The notes under the pieces: generated by a model
Told to the model about the DNA's origin: nothing
The model's database searches: none
What the model saw: only the letters and a program-made list of their open reading frames with translations
Assembly: GCF_947498515.1 (NCBI RefSeq)
Contig: NZ_CANMKO010000007.1
Coordinates: 124,001 to 188,000 of the forward strand
Length of the DNA stretch: 64,000 nt
From: an uncultured Pelagimonas sp.
GTDB lineage: Bacteria > Pseudomonadota > Alphaproteobacteria > Rhodobacterales > Rhodobacteraceae
Direction of reading: 5' to 3'
Translations under genes and position numbers: made by a program
Shown: positions 7,894-16,223 of the stretch, piece after piece
Layout: every line of letters begins with the position of its first letter
Numbering within the stretch: position 1 is the stretch's first letter

Positions 7894-10074
7894 ATGGACC
7901 GCGCAGATATTGTTGATAAGGCTTTTCGAACAAGATTGGCAGCTGGAGATTTCCCGTCGGGTCACCCTGCTCAAGGCCCACTAGATGCGTCAGTTGCCAA
8001 GGAAATCTTTCGGGCCCAGTGCTTGAGCCGCAACCTTGACCGTCGATCTCGCAAGATGCAGGCCGAAGGGCAAGGTTTTTACACCATCGGATCATCCGGG
8101 CACGAGGGGATGGCAGCCGTTGCCGCGGCCTTGCGACCCAATGACATGGCGTTTTTGCACTATCGCGATGGAGCCTTTCAAACCATGCGGTCCACGCAAG
8201 TACCCGGCACAGACGCGACCCGTGATATGTTGCTAAGCTTCGCATCATCATCTGAAGATCCGATAAGCGGCGGACGTCACAAGGTATTGGGATCGAAGGC
8301 CTTGGCAATCCCGCCCCAAACCTCAACAATCGCCAGCCATTTACCCAAAGCCGTTGGGGCGGCTTACTCGATTGGCTTGGCGCAACGGCACCCGCCCGAG
8401 CATCAAGAATTGGCCAAAGACGGCATTGTGATGTGCTCGTTTGGCGATGCCTCGTCCAATCATTCCACCGCGCAAGGCGCGATAAACTCGGCCTGTTGGA
8501 CGTCCTATCAATCAGCGCCAATGCCTCTATTGTTTGTGTGCGAAGACAACGGAATTGGAATTTCCACCCGCACTCCAACGGGTTGGATCGCAGCAAATTA
8601 CAACGCCAAACCCGGATTGAAGTATTTTCATGCCAATGGTTTGGACATTTTCGACACGTATCGAGCCGCCAAAGACGCGGCCGACTATGTGCGCAAGTTT
8701 CGCAAACCGGCATTTCTGCATGTTTCTCTGGTTCGTCTCTACGGCCATGCCGGATCGGACTTGCAGCTGGCATACCTCAAAAAAGAGATCTTTGAAGGCT
8801 GGGAAGGCGACGACCCCCTGCTCCATTCTGCCCGTCTATTAATCGAAAACGGTATTTTTACCGCAGACGATGTTTTGGACATTTACCAAGAGACCGAAGA
8901 TCGCTGTGCCACGGGCGCGGCCGAAGTAGTCAAGCGACCTCGCTTGAATTCAGCGTCTGACGTGATGGCCTCAATCATTCCTCCAAAACGCATCTGCTCC
9001 GCTTCCAACAGCCCATCCCGCGAAACACGACAAGCGACCTTTGGATTTGATTTCAAACAGTTAAATAGCCCTCAACCCATGTCTCGCCTGCTGAACTGGG
9101 CTCTGACCGACCTGATGCTTGAGCATGGTGAAATCGTCATGATGGGCGAGGATATCGGCCGCAAGGGGGGCGTTTATGGTGTCACACAAAAGCTCATCGA
9201 ACGGTTCGGCCCCGGCCGCATGATCGATACATTGCTGGATGAGCAAAGTATTCTTGGGCTGGCGATTGGTATGGCACACAACGGCTTTGTTCCAATGCCG
9301 GAAATCCAATTCCTAGCCTATCTACACAACGCAGAGGATCAGCTGCGAGGCGAGGCCGCAACTCTTCCGTTTTTTTCCAACGGACAGTTCTGCAACCCAA
9401 TGGTCCTTCGGATTGCCGGACTTGGGTATCAAAAAGGGTTTGGGGGACATTTTCACAACGACAATTCTTTGGCAGTCTTAAGGGACATTCCCGGGGTGAT
9501 TATCGCTTGTCCTTCACGCGGGGATGAGGCCGCTATGATGCTGCGCGAATCTGTTCGGCTGGCCCGCGAAGAAAACCGTGTTGTGGTATTTGTCGAACCA
9601 ATTGCTCTTTATCCGATGCGGGATCTCATCGCAGAGAAGGACGGCGAATGGATGCGCCCCTATCCCGCCCCGGACCAACAGATCAAATTGGGAAGCGTTG
9701 GGGTATCAGGAACTGGCCCATTGGCCATTTTGACCTATGGCAATGGCCGATATCTTAGCACACAAGCCGCAGCCGATCTGCAAAATCAAGGCATTGAGAC
9801 GCGGGTGATTGATATGCGCTGGCTGGCACCCTTGCCGGTTGAAGGGATTCTGGAGGCTCTTCACGGTGTTGAGCGGGTTCTGATCGTTGATGAATGTCGC
9901 AGTACAGGAAGCCAATCCGAAGCTTTGATGGCCATGCTTGCGGAGCGTACAAAACTACCGCACGCACGGATCGCCGCCGAAGATAGCTTTATCGCCACAG
10001 GCCCGGCCTACGCGGCCACTCTGCCATCTCGCACAAGCATAAGTGCAGCCGCGCAAAAGCTTTTGGAAACCTAG
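7894..10074 (+). CDS. Fused thiamine-dependent 2-oxoacid dehydrogenase E1 (alpha + beta)
   Basis: A 726-aa fusion of the E1 alpha and E1 beta subunits of a branched-chain-type 2-oxoacid dehydrogenase. The alpha half covers about residues 35-350. Its thiamine-diphosphate/Mg motif region is the segment FGDASSNHSTAQGA, and ICEDNGIGIS-like VCEDNGIGIST follows. The beta half (about 385-726) has the typical MGEDIGRKGGVYGVT start, the DTLLDEQSILGLAIG and PEIQF segments, and a transketolase C-terminal domain. It would decarboxylate a 2-oxoacid and acylate a lipoyl E2. No E2 or E3 gene is adjacent, so it must borrow these or have another acceptor. GAGAGG precedes the ATG at a good distance, and a strong hairpin terminator follows. 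The substrate is unassigned. Confidence 0.88.
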   Translation: MDRADIVDKAFRTRLAAGDFPSGHPAQGPLDASVAKEIFRAQCLSRNLDRRSRKMQAEGQGFYTIGSSGHEGMAAVAAALRPNDMAFLHYRDGAFQTMRSTQVPGTDATRDMLLSFASSSEDPISGGRHKVLGSKALAIPPQTSTIASHLPKAVGAAYSIGLAQRHPPEHQELAKDGIVMCSFGDASSNHSTAQGAINSACWTSYQSAPMPLLFVCEDNGIGISTRTPTGWIAANYNAKPGLKYFHANGLDIFDTYRAAKDAADYVRKFRKPAFLHVSLVRLYGHAGSDLQLAYLKKEIFEGWEGDDPLLHSARLLIENGIFTADDVLDIYQETEDRCATGAAEVVKRPRLNSASDVMASIIPPKRICSASNSPSRETRQATFGFDFKQLNSPQPMSRLLNWALTDLMLEHGEIVMMGEDIGRKGGVYGVTQKLIERFGPGRMIDTLLDEQSILGLAIGMAHNGFVPMPEIQFLAYLHNAEDQLRGEAATLPFFSNGQFCNPMVLRIAGLGYQKGFGGHFHNDNSLAVLRDIPGVIIACPSRGDEAAMMLRESVRLAREENRVVVFVEPIALYPMRDLIAEKDGEWMRPYPAPDQQIKLGSVGVSGTGPLAILTYGNGRYLSTQAAADLQNQGIETRVIDMRWLAPLPVEGILEALHGVERVLIVDECRSTGSQSEALMAMLAERTKLPHARIAAEDSFIATGPAYAATLPSRTSISAAAQKLLET

Positions 10075-10120
10075 AGCACACGCCTGATCAAATCGAGAAA
10101 GGCCGGCGTCTGGTCACTAT

Positions 10121-10155
10121 AGGGCACCGACAAACATGACGGTGCCCTTGTTTTT
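10121..10155 (+). terminator. Rho-independent terminator after the E1 fusion gene
   Basis: Perfect 9-bp stem AGGGCACCG / CGGTGCCCT with a 10-base loop, followed by TGTTTTT. It is placed 46 bp after the E1 stop and 19 bp before the convergent fliL stop. Confidence 0.85.
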
Positions 10156-10174
10156 ACCCAATTCTGTTTGGCAT

Positions 10175-10678
10175 CTATGAATCTTGACGCGCAATTTCAG
10201 TAACCAGAACGTCGGACAAATCGTTGCCAAGAACAGGTTTAGCGGCTTCCAAAAGTGCAGAGCGCAAAATGCTCATGCGATCATTGCTTGTAAAAGTCCC
10301 CTCAAACCCGCCGATATTTGCGTGGTCAAAAAGAACCTGCAAGAAGACGTCCCTTAGTTTCGGCTCTCGGGCATACACGACTTCGGTGGTCCCAGAGGCG
10401 ACTTCGACACTTAATGATGCAACAACCAGTGCTGTCACGCGATCCGGGCCGACAACCGGAATGACAAACTGATTGTTCAGCTTAACATACTCACGCCCTT
10501 CTGCGGGCCCCTCACTTTCAGCTTCGGGGCTTTCGTGTTTTACTTCGTCAACAGGCACAACACAGTCGACGGCTGCATGCATGTCTTCTGTACTCGCTTC
10601 GGGCATCAAAAAGAGGCCCGCGCCAACACCTGCACCGGTTCCGAGCAGAGCAAGAATAATGGGTAAAAGCTTCCGCAT
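10175..10678 (-). CDS. fliL: flagellar basal-body-associated protein FliL
   Basis: A 167-aa single-pass inner-membrane protein. The N-terminal hydrophobic helix is at about residues 4-25 (LLPIILALLGTGAGVGAGLF). An acidic periplasmic linker (40-65) and the FliL domain follow, with YVKLNNQFVIPVV at about 67-79. FliL associates with the MotAB stator around the basal body and affects torque. It is the last gene of the minus-strand flgB-to-fliL operon and follows flgH by 9 bp. In related genomes more export and MS-ring genes often follow; here the operon ends at a convergent metabolic gene. Confidence 0.9.
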   Translation of the reverse strand: MRKLLPIILALLGTGAGVGAGLFLMPEASTEDMHAAVDCVVPVDEVKHESPEAESEGPAEGREYVKLNNQFVIPVVGPDRVTALVVASLSVEVASGTTEVVYAREPKLRDVFLQVLFDHANIGGFEGTFTSNDRMSILRSALLEAAKPVLGNDLSDVLVTEIARQDS

Positions 10679-10687
10679 GATGCCTCC

Positions 10688-11413
10688 TTAGAAAGGTAAA
10701 ACGACGTCCAGAACTTGCTGGCCGATACGAGGTTGTTGCATGTCACTAATCTGGCCGCGCCCACCGTAGGAAATACGTGCTGAGGCGATTTTGTCGTAAG
10801 TGATTTCGTTTTGACGGGAGATATCTTCTGGGCGGACATATCCAGACACCAACAGTTCACGCATTTCGAAATTGACTCGAACTTCTTGAATACCTTCAAT
10901 GGCGAGAATTCCGTTGGGCAAAACATCTGTTATCGTCGCCGCAATTCGAAGAGTAAGGGTTTCGCTGCGTTTAACAGATCCGCTGCCGTTCGATTTACTG
11001 GAACTTCCCAAATCAACGGCATTATCAAGGCTTGCACCATCTGTGATTCCTTGGTTGATTCTTTGCGGAATGCCAAAAAGCTGAGGAATTTCAAGACTTT
11101 CAGACCCAGATCGGGAACGGTCAGTGCTATTTGAGATTTCAGCGCTTTCATCGATTTCTATAACCACGGTCATGATGTCACCGCGCTTGATAGCCCGCCG
11201 GTCACCCAACAAAGACGTCTGCCCACCGCTCCACAAAGACGCGGCTTCTGTCCTGCGTCCCAAAGGGGCTGCATCGGGAATACCCGAGGCAATCATGGCA
11301 ACACGCTCTGGGCTTTTCGCCGGCGGGGTAAAATCTGGTGGTTTGCCGATGTGATTGATACGTCCGCAGGCCGAAACAAGCAAAATTAGAGCGAGAAGGC
11401 TAATAAATCTCAA
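10688..11413 (-). CDS. flgH: flagellar L-ring lipoprotein FlgH
   Basis: A 241-aa outer-membrane lipoprotein forming the L-ring bushing around the rod. It has a lipoprotein signal peptide with lipobox LVSAC (Cys at about residue 16), followed by conserved FlgH segments: SLWSGGQTSLLGDRRAIKRG, DIMTVVIEIDESAEI, the acidic/serine-rich middle, and a C-terminal GYVRPEDI and KIASARISYGGRG. The length matches the family. It lies in the operon between flgA and fliL with short spacing. Confidence 0.95.
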   Translation of the reverse strand: MRFISLLALILLVSACGRINHIGKPPDFTPPAKSPERVAMIASGIPDAAPLGRRTEAASLWSGGQTSLLGDRRAIKRGDIMTVVIEIDESAEISNSTDRSRSGSESLEIPQLFGIPQRINQGITDGASLDNAVDLGSSSKSNGSGSVKRSETLTLRIAATITDVLPNGILAIEGIQEVRVNFEMRELLVSGYVRPEDISRQNEITYDKIASARISYGGRGQISDMQQPRIGQQVLDVVLPF

Positions 11414-11423
11414 AGTATTGTCC

Positions 11424-11840
11424 TCAGTTGGTTACCAATACGGAACCGTTTTCAGCAACAGTGCCGAAAAGTACCGTCTTGGAATCAGTGTTCATGACGC
11501 GGATACGCTCCCCAGCTCCGGCACGTGCCAAGGCTCGGCCCTCTGCGGCTATTCTCAAACCACCCAGTGAAAAGATGAGCTCCACCATTTGGTTGCGTTC
11601 AACCAATGCCGGTCGTCCAACTTGTCCGAACATTACAGCGCGCCCTGGGTAAATTGCGACCCGCGCTTCTTGTCCAATGACCTCTCCGAGAAAGGCATAG
11701 GAGCCTTCGACGTCCGCTGGTTCCGATCGAACATCGTCGGCGGTTATGAGTTGTTGTGGCCGGATTGACCTTGTCGCGACGATCGTGTCCGCCGCAACCT
11801 GGCTGGCCAACAACGGCAATATGGCGAACAACGTTTTCAT
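11424..11840 (-). CDS. flgA: flagellar P-ring assembly chaperone FlgA
   Basis: A 138-aa periplasmic protein with a Sec signal peptide (about residues 1-17, ending QVAA) and an SAF domain: VATRSIRPQQLITADDV then YPGRAVMFGQVGRP and VMNTDSKTVLFGTV. It is the short form of FlgA usual in Rhodobacteraceae. It helps polymerise FlgI into the P-ring; flgI itself is in block B at 47261. Its start codon overlaps the flgG stop (TAATG at 11838-11842), indicating translational coupling. Confidence 0.9.
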   Translation of the reverse strand: MKTLFAILPLLASQVAADTIVATRSIRPQQLITADDVRSEPADVEGSYAFLGEVIGQEARVAIYPGRAVMFGQVGRPALVERNQMVELIFSLGGLRIAAEGRALARAGAGERIRVMNTDSKTVLFGTVAENGSVLVTN

Positions 11841-12625
11841 TAGCGCACCTGACTGGTTGCGCTCAGCATTTGGTCGGCCGCCGAAATGACTTTGGAATTC
11901 AGCTCGTATCCGCGCTGGGCTTCGATTAGGTCAGTGATTTCTCGAACAGCATCAACGGAACTGTCCTCCAAATAACCCTGCCTCAGCGAACCCAACCCGT
12001 CTTGACCAGGGGTTGTTTGGATAGCTGGTCCAGACGCCTCTGTTTCGGTGAACATGTTGGAGCCAATCGCTTCGAGACCCTTGGGGTTGGTAAAGCCGGA
12101 CATGGTAAATTGCCCCAATAGCTGGGCTTCCGCGTCTTCTGCGAAATACGCAAACACCTCACCCTCGGGGTTGATCGATATGCTTAGCGCATCAGAGGGA
12201 ATGACGATTTCCGGTGACACCGGAAAGCCATCCGAAGTGACGATCAAGCCCTCGCCTGTCCGTTTTAGTCCCCCGTCGCGGGTATAGGCTGTTTGGCCCG
12301 ACGGCAGGGTCACTTCTAAGTAACCAGCCCCTTCAATTGCGACATCCAAGTCCCCACCTGTTGCGGACAATGACCCTTGAGAGAGTTGCACAGAGACCGC
12401 GGATGGCCGAACGCCAAGCCCTAGCTGAATACCAGTTGGCAAGACTGTGCCGTCGGAGGCATTGACCGTACCAGCCCGAGTCATCTGTTGGTAGTGCAAA
12501 TCGGCAAACTCGGCGCGACGTGGATTGTACCCGGTCGTGCTCATGTTTGAGAGGTTGTTAGAAATAACCTCAACCCGCATTTGTTGGGCGCTCATGCCCG
12601 TTGCTGCAATTTTCAACGCTCGCAT
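11840..12625 (-). CDS. flgG: flagellar distal rod protein FlgG
   Basis: A 261-aa distal-rod subunit. The N-terminal rod/hook motif is MRALKIAATGMSAQQ with VISNNLSNMSTTGYNPRRAEF at about 23-43, and the C-terminal motif is EITDLIEAQRGYELNSKVI. The length is the standard 260-262. The start at 12625 is set by a strong AAGGAGG seven bases upstream; the frame stays open to 13003 only because of out-of-family sequence in the overlapping flgF gene. FlgG follows flgF by 10 bp and precedes flgA with overlapping stop/start. Confidence 0.96.
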   Translation of the reverse strand: MRALKIAATGMSAQQMRVEVISNNLSNMSTTGYNPRRAEFADLHYQQMTRAGTVNASDGTVLPTGIQLGLGVRPSAVSVQLSQGSLSATGGDLDVAIEGAGYLEVTLPSGQTAYTRDGGLKRTGEGLIVTSDGFPVSPEIVIPSDALSISINPEGEVFAYFAEDAEAQLLGQFTMSGFTNPKGLEAIGSNMFTETEASGPAIQTTPGQDGLGSLRQGYLEDSSVDAVREITDLIEAQRGYELNSKVISAADQMLSATSQVR

Positions 12626-12635
12626 TTCAGCCTCC

Positions 12636-13349
12636 TTATTTGATGAATGCTTTGAGAGCAGATCTGACCCGCTCATCTTCTCTTTCCATGAAGCTTTGAC
12701 CCAACTCATAGGCGCGCTGGACTTCGACCATCCGTGCAACCTGTAGGATCGGATCAACATTGGACGCTTCGACGAAACCTTGCACAACACGCGGATCTTC
12801 AAGGGGTTCAAAACCACCATCCGCCCGGAACAAGACCCCGCCCTCGCGCACCATTTGTTTTTCGTCCAACGGGCGCACCACGCCGATTTGACCAATGGCA
12901 CGGCCATCACTGCTGAGGGTGCCATCCCGCCCAATAGCAAGATCGTCAGATTGTGGTGGAACAAAAACCGGCGTCCCACCGGCGTCGAGAACCGGGTAAC
13001 CATCTGAAGTTACTAACGTTCCTTCAGCGCTTGGGGAAAACGCCCCGGCGCGTGTCAGGCGTTGACCTTCTGGTGCTTGGATCAGAAAGAAACCATCGCC
13101 TTCGATCGCCATATCAAAGGTGCCGCCAGTCTGTTCTAGGGTCCCTTGAACGTAGGATGTGTTGCGAACCCGGGCAGCCGCCATTGCGACGCCAGACACA
13201 CCATCACCTTCTGTAACGTATTCTGAAAAGATGACACCTTCTTGGCGAAAGCCACTGGTGTTGGCGTTGGCGATATTGTTCGCGATCACCTGCAATTCAC
13301 GCATCAAGCCGGTTTGGCGAGATAGTGTTGTATAGCCTGCGGTTTCCAT
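12636..13349 (-). CDS. flgF: flagellar proximal rod protein FlgF
   Basis: A 237-aa rod protein. The N-terminal motif is TLSRQTGLMRELQVIANN followed by IANANTSGFRQEG. The central FlgF/G D1 segment is GDGFFLIQAPEGQRLTRAG and the C-terminal helix is MVEVQRAYELGQSF. GGAGG precedes the start. It lies between fliQ and flgG in the same operon. Confidence 0.94.
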   Translation of the reverse strand: METAGYTTLSRQTGLMRELQVIANNIANANTSGFRQEGVIFSEYVTEGDGVSGVAMAAARVRNTSYVQGTLEQTGGTFDMAIEGDGFFLIQAPEGQRLTRAGAFSPSAEGTLVTSDGYPVLDAGGTPVFVPPQSDDLAIGRDGTLSSDGRAIGQIGVVRPLDEKQMVREGGVLFRADGGFEPLEDPRVVQGFVEASNVDPILQVARMVEVQRAYELGQSFMEREDERVRSALKAFIK

Positions 13350-13350
13350 T

Positions 13351-13620
13351 TTAGCCTCCGGTGATGATCGGGATGATCTGGTTCTGGAAGAAATCCACCA
13401 ACGTGCGGGTCATGAAGCTCATCGAAATCCAAAACACAGCGACGATAGCCAGAAGCTTTGGTACAAATGTCAGCGTCATTTCCTGGATGGATGTCAGAGC
13501 CTGAAACAATCCTACGCCGACCCCTGCAATAAGAGCTGCAGACAGAATCGGGATAGAGGTGATTGTCGCCACCCAAAGGCCCTGGCGTAGCGTGTCAAAG
13601 AAAATGGCTTCGGTTAGCAT
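13351..13620 (-). CDS. fliQ: flagellar export gate protein FliQ
   Basis: An 89-aa inner-membrane protein with two hydrophobic helices (about residues 16-38 and 52-74) and the FliQ core ALIAGVGVGLFQALTSIQE. It forms the export gate with FliP and FliR. FliR is encoded in block B (39761); fliP is not seen in the window. It is packed four bases after fliE and one base before flgF. Confidence 0.94.
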   Translation of the reverse strand: MLTEAIFFDTLRQGLWVATITSIPILSAALIAGVGVGLFQALTSIQEMTLTFVPKLLAIVAVFWISMSFMTRTLVDFFQNQIIPIITGG

Positions 13621-13623
13621 CAG

Positions 13624-13917
13624 TTAGACCGGCATCCGAAGAATTTCTTGATAGGCTTCGACAACCTTGTCACGTACCGCAACAACGGTTTCGACAGCTA
13701 GCTCGGATTGGGCAAGCGCCTCAACCAATGCATGTGGATCGGCATCGCCAACCATTGTACTTTGCGAGGCGGCTTCTGCTTGGCGCAGAGTACCGGCAAA
13801 TTCATCAGCAAATTTTGAAAACTGAGATTCTGCGAGCGCCGGAGTTTCGGGCTTCGGCTCCATTGCTGGCATAGACGCTGCGTATTTCTGAGCAGCAAAA
13901 AGTGATCGGACGTCCAT
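13624..13917 (-). CDS. fliE: flagellar hook-basal body complex protein FliE
   Basis: A 97-aa MS-ring/rod adaptor. The conserved FliE C-terminal helix is present (LAQSELAVETVVAVRDKVVE, about residues 67-86, then YQEILRMPV). A helix with FADEFAGTLRQAEAAS precedes it. The gene lies between flgC (25 bp upstream) and fliQ. Confidence 0.93.
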   Translation of the reverse strand: MDVRSLFAAQKYAASMPAMEPKPETPALAESQFSKFADEFAGTLRQAEAASQSTMVGDADPHALVEALAQSELAVETVVAVRDKVVEAYQEILRMPV

Positions 13918-13942
13918 TCTGGCCTCCTGTTTGAATTAAAGT

Positions 13943-14332
13943 TTATCGACGCAATAAATCCATGAGTCCCGTCGACATCTGACGGGTTTGGTCGAACATT
14001 TTGAGATTGGCTTCGTAGCTGCGCTGGGCTTCCCTGGCGTCGGCAATTTCGATGATCAGATCGACGTTAGAGCCTTCGTAGTGGCCACTTGCATCAGACA
14101 ACGGGTGCGATGGATCGTGGATTCGCGCCAATTCTGTTTTGTCCAAATTGGGTTTTCCTGCTTGGACACGCGCTAAATCCGACCCAGTTCTTTCAATCTC
14201 AAACGGGATTGTTTTGCGTCGGTATCCCGGCGTATCAGCATTTGCGATGTTTTCTGACACCACTCGCAGGCGATTTGCTTGGGCGCGCAAGCCGCTAGAA
14301 GTGACAGAAAGGGCGTCTGAAAAAGCACTCAT
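13943..14332 (-). CDS. flgC: flagellar proximal rod protein FlgC
   Basis: A 129-aa proximal rod protein. The rod motif is SGLRAQANRLRVVSENIANA followed by DTPGYRRKTIPF. The C-terminal helix is IADAREAQRSYEANLKMFDQ. The length is typical. It lies 17 bp after flgB and is co-transcribed with fliE. Confidence 0.95.
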   Translation of the reverse strand: MSAFSDALSVTSSGLRAQANRLRVVSENIANADTPGYRRKTIPFEIERTGSDLARVQAGKPNLDKTELARIHDPSHPLSDASGHYEGSNVDLIIEIADAREAQRSYEANLKMFDQTRQMSTGLMDLLRR

Positions 14333-14349
14333 GTTTAGCTCCTTACTGA

Positions 14350-14724
14350 TTATCGACCAAGGCTGGTTCGCAGGACTGTCAGGCTACTGCGATAGATCGC
14401 CAGCGCCTTATCGTGGTGGCGTTTTGCATCCACAGCTTTGACCATCTCTTCTTCGAGAGAGACGGAGTTTCCGTTGGGATCGAGCACAGTTTTAACAACT
14501 GATCCATCAGCACCGCGGCCCGATTGCCCATGCAAATGGGTTGATCGAGTTGCTTTTTGGTCGATCAAAGAACTGCGCAAAGTGTCTTGAAATTTAGGCA
14601 TTTCACGTGCGCGATATCCGGGTGTATCCGCATTGGCGATGTTTTGTGCGCTCAAAGCTTGCTGGTTGCCAGCATGCTTTGCCATAGCCATCGCCGTTCT
14701 GAAGATGTCCAAGTTTTGGAACAT
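14350..14724 (-). CDS. flgB: flagellar proximal rod protein FlgB
   Basis: A 124-aa proximal rod protein, first gene of the flgB-flgC-fliE-fliQ-flgF-flgG-flgA-flgH-fliL operon. Motifs are MFQNLDIFRTAMAMAKHAGN, the ANADTPGYRAREMP segment, and a C-terminal helix with AVDAKRHHDKALAIYRSSL. The start at 14724 is favoured by GAGGGAGAAG immediately upstream; an ATG at 14751 adds nine residues outside the family. It is divergent from fliI, with the shared promoter region at 14725-14810. Confidence 0.93.
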   Translation of the reverse strand: MFQNLDIFRTAMAMAKHAGNQQALSAQNIANADTPGYRAREMPKFQDTLRSSLIDQKATRSTHLHGQSGRGADGSVVKTVLDPNGNSVSLEEEMVKAVDAKRHHDKALAIYRSSLTVLRTSLGR

Positions 14725-14810
14725 CGGGGCTTCTCCCTCGATTTGTTTCAACCAAGGCTTAACCCTGATTCCTTTAGAAACAGTTTGCAGAGAAATGAAT
14801 GGAGTGACCG

Positions 14811-16175
14811 ATGGAAGAAGACATTACTGGCCTTCGGGCTAGAATCGCGCAGATGCACCCGGTCAAAGCCGTTGGTCGTGTACAAGCAGTGGATGGAACA
14901 ACAATCTGGGTTCGCGGGCTAGCGGAAGATGCATGCATCGGTGATCGGTTACGCCTTATTCGGCCAGATGGAGAGCTCGGAGGAGAAGCGATCAGAATTC
15001 GGGATGACCTTGTAGCAATGTTGCCCGACGAAGCGGCGGATGGAGTATCCAAAGGTGATCGTGTCGCTGTTCTTGGCCCGCCGACTTTGGCACCTTGTGA
15101 TAGTTGGATTGGTCGTGTCGTTGACGCGTATGGGCGGCCTCTTGATGGGGCTCCCTTGGGCCCCGGACCGCGTCGTAGACCCTTTAGGGCAAGCCCCCCA
15201 CCAGCGGCAGCTAGAAGACAGCTTGGTGAGCGCCTTTCTACTGGTCTATCAATATTCGATACTCTCTTGCCGATTGTTAAAGGTCAACGCGTAGGCTTGT
15301 TTGCCGGATCTGGTGTCGGCAAATCGCGGCTGCTAGCGCAACTAGCGCAAGGCGTGCAGGCTGACGTTGTGGTATTAGCACTGGTCGGGGAACGTGGGAG
15401 AGAAGTCTTAGATTTTGTCAGCAACGTTCTTGGACCCGAAGGTATGGCACGTAGCGTAGTAGTCGCCGCAACATCAGATCGATCGCCACTTGAACGACGC
15501 CGTTGCCCGCTAGCGGCTATGACCATTGCCGAACATTTCCGTGATCAAGGATTGCACGTTCTCTATTTGGCTGATTCTATTACTCGCTTCGCAGAAGCGC
15601 ATCGCGAGGTTGCCATTGCTTCTGGGGAAATGCCGGCCCTGCGTGGGCACCCACCGTCTGTTGCACACCAAATCATGCGGTTGGCCGAACGCGCAGGACC
15701 TGGAATATCCGATTCTGGAGACATCACAGCAATCTTTAGCGTTTTGGTAGCAGGTTCGGATATGGATGAACCAGTCGCAGACATTCTTCGCGGTGTGCTA
15801 GACGGGCATGTCGTTATGGAAAGGCAAATTGCAGAACGAGGTCGTTTCCCAGCTATTGACCTTCTTCGTTCGGTTTCCAGAAGCCTTCCAGAGGCCGCCA
15901 GCAGCAAGGAGAACGAGATTATCAATCAGGTACGGCAGCTTCTGGGGGCATATGCTAGATCTGAAACAATGATTCGTGCCGGCCTTTATAGTGACGGAGA
16001 GGATCCCATCTTAGACCAAGCCATTCGCGCGTGGCCAGAAATAGACAAGTTTCTAGCGGAAAAATCCCCAAACGGGCCTGAGTCATCTTTCCAAAAACTG
16101 CAGCTTATTCTTAGGAGGGCCAATGTTGCCCCTTCAAAACGGTCGCAACAAAAGGCAATGGTGCAAAGTCGGTAA
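14811..16175 (+). CDS. fliI: flagellum-specific ATPase FliI
   Basis: A 454-aa F1-beta-like ATPase of the flagellar type III export system; it releases chaperone-bound substrates at the export gate. Walker A AGSGVGKS is at about residues 165-172, Walker B region LHVLYLADSITR lies near 246-257, and the catalytic glutamate lies in LVGERGREV. The length fits the family. It stands alone on the plus strand, divergent from flgB and ending at a GC-rich hairpin. Its usual partner FliH is not found in the window. Confidence 0.96.
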   Translation: MEEDITGLRARIAQMHPVKAVGRVQAVDGTTIWVRGLAEDACIGDRLRLIRPDGELGGEAIRIRDDLVAMLPDEAADGVSKGDRVAVLGPPTLAPCDSWIGRVVDAYGRPLDGAPLGPGPRRRPFRASPPPAAARRQLGERLSTGLSIFDTLLPIVKGQRVGLFAGSGVGKSRLLAQLAQGVQADVVVLALVGERGREVLDFVSNVLGPEGMARSVVVAATSDRSPLERRRCPLAAMTIAEHFRDQGLHVLYLADSITRFAEAHREVAIASGEMPALRGHPPSVAHQIMRLAERAGPGISDSGDITAIFSVLVAGSDMDEPVADILRGVLDGHVVMERQIAERGRFPAIDLLRSVSRSLPEAASSKENEIINQVRQLLGAYARSETMIRAGLYSDGEDPILDQAIRAWPEIDKFLAEKSPNGPESSFQKLQLILRRANVAPSKRSQQKAMVQSR

Positions 16176-16205
16176 AAAAACTGGGCGGGGGGGTAATCCC
16201 CCCCC
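16174..16205 (-). terminator. Terminator between convergent fliI and DUF1217 gene
   Basis: G7 (16187-16193), loop TAAT, then C8 (16198-16205) form a very GC-rich hairpin. Read on the minus strand it is followed by GCCCAG and T7, a classical terminator for the flaF-flbT-DUF1217 transcript. On the plus strand the trailing AAAACTTTT is weaker, so it may also slow fliI transcripts. Confidence 0.75.
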
Positions 16206-16223
16206 GGTAAAACTTTTGACTAT

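Noticed and set aside
7856-8773. 305-codon minus-strand frame opposite the E1 gene
   Set aside because: Arg/Trp/Cys-rich product typical of antisense translation; E1 alpha motifs on the plus strand are clear.
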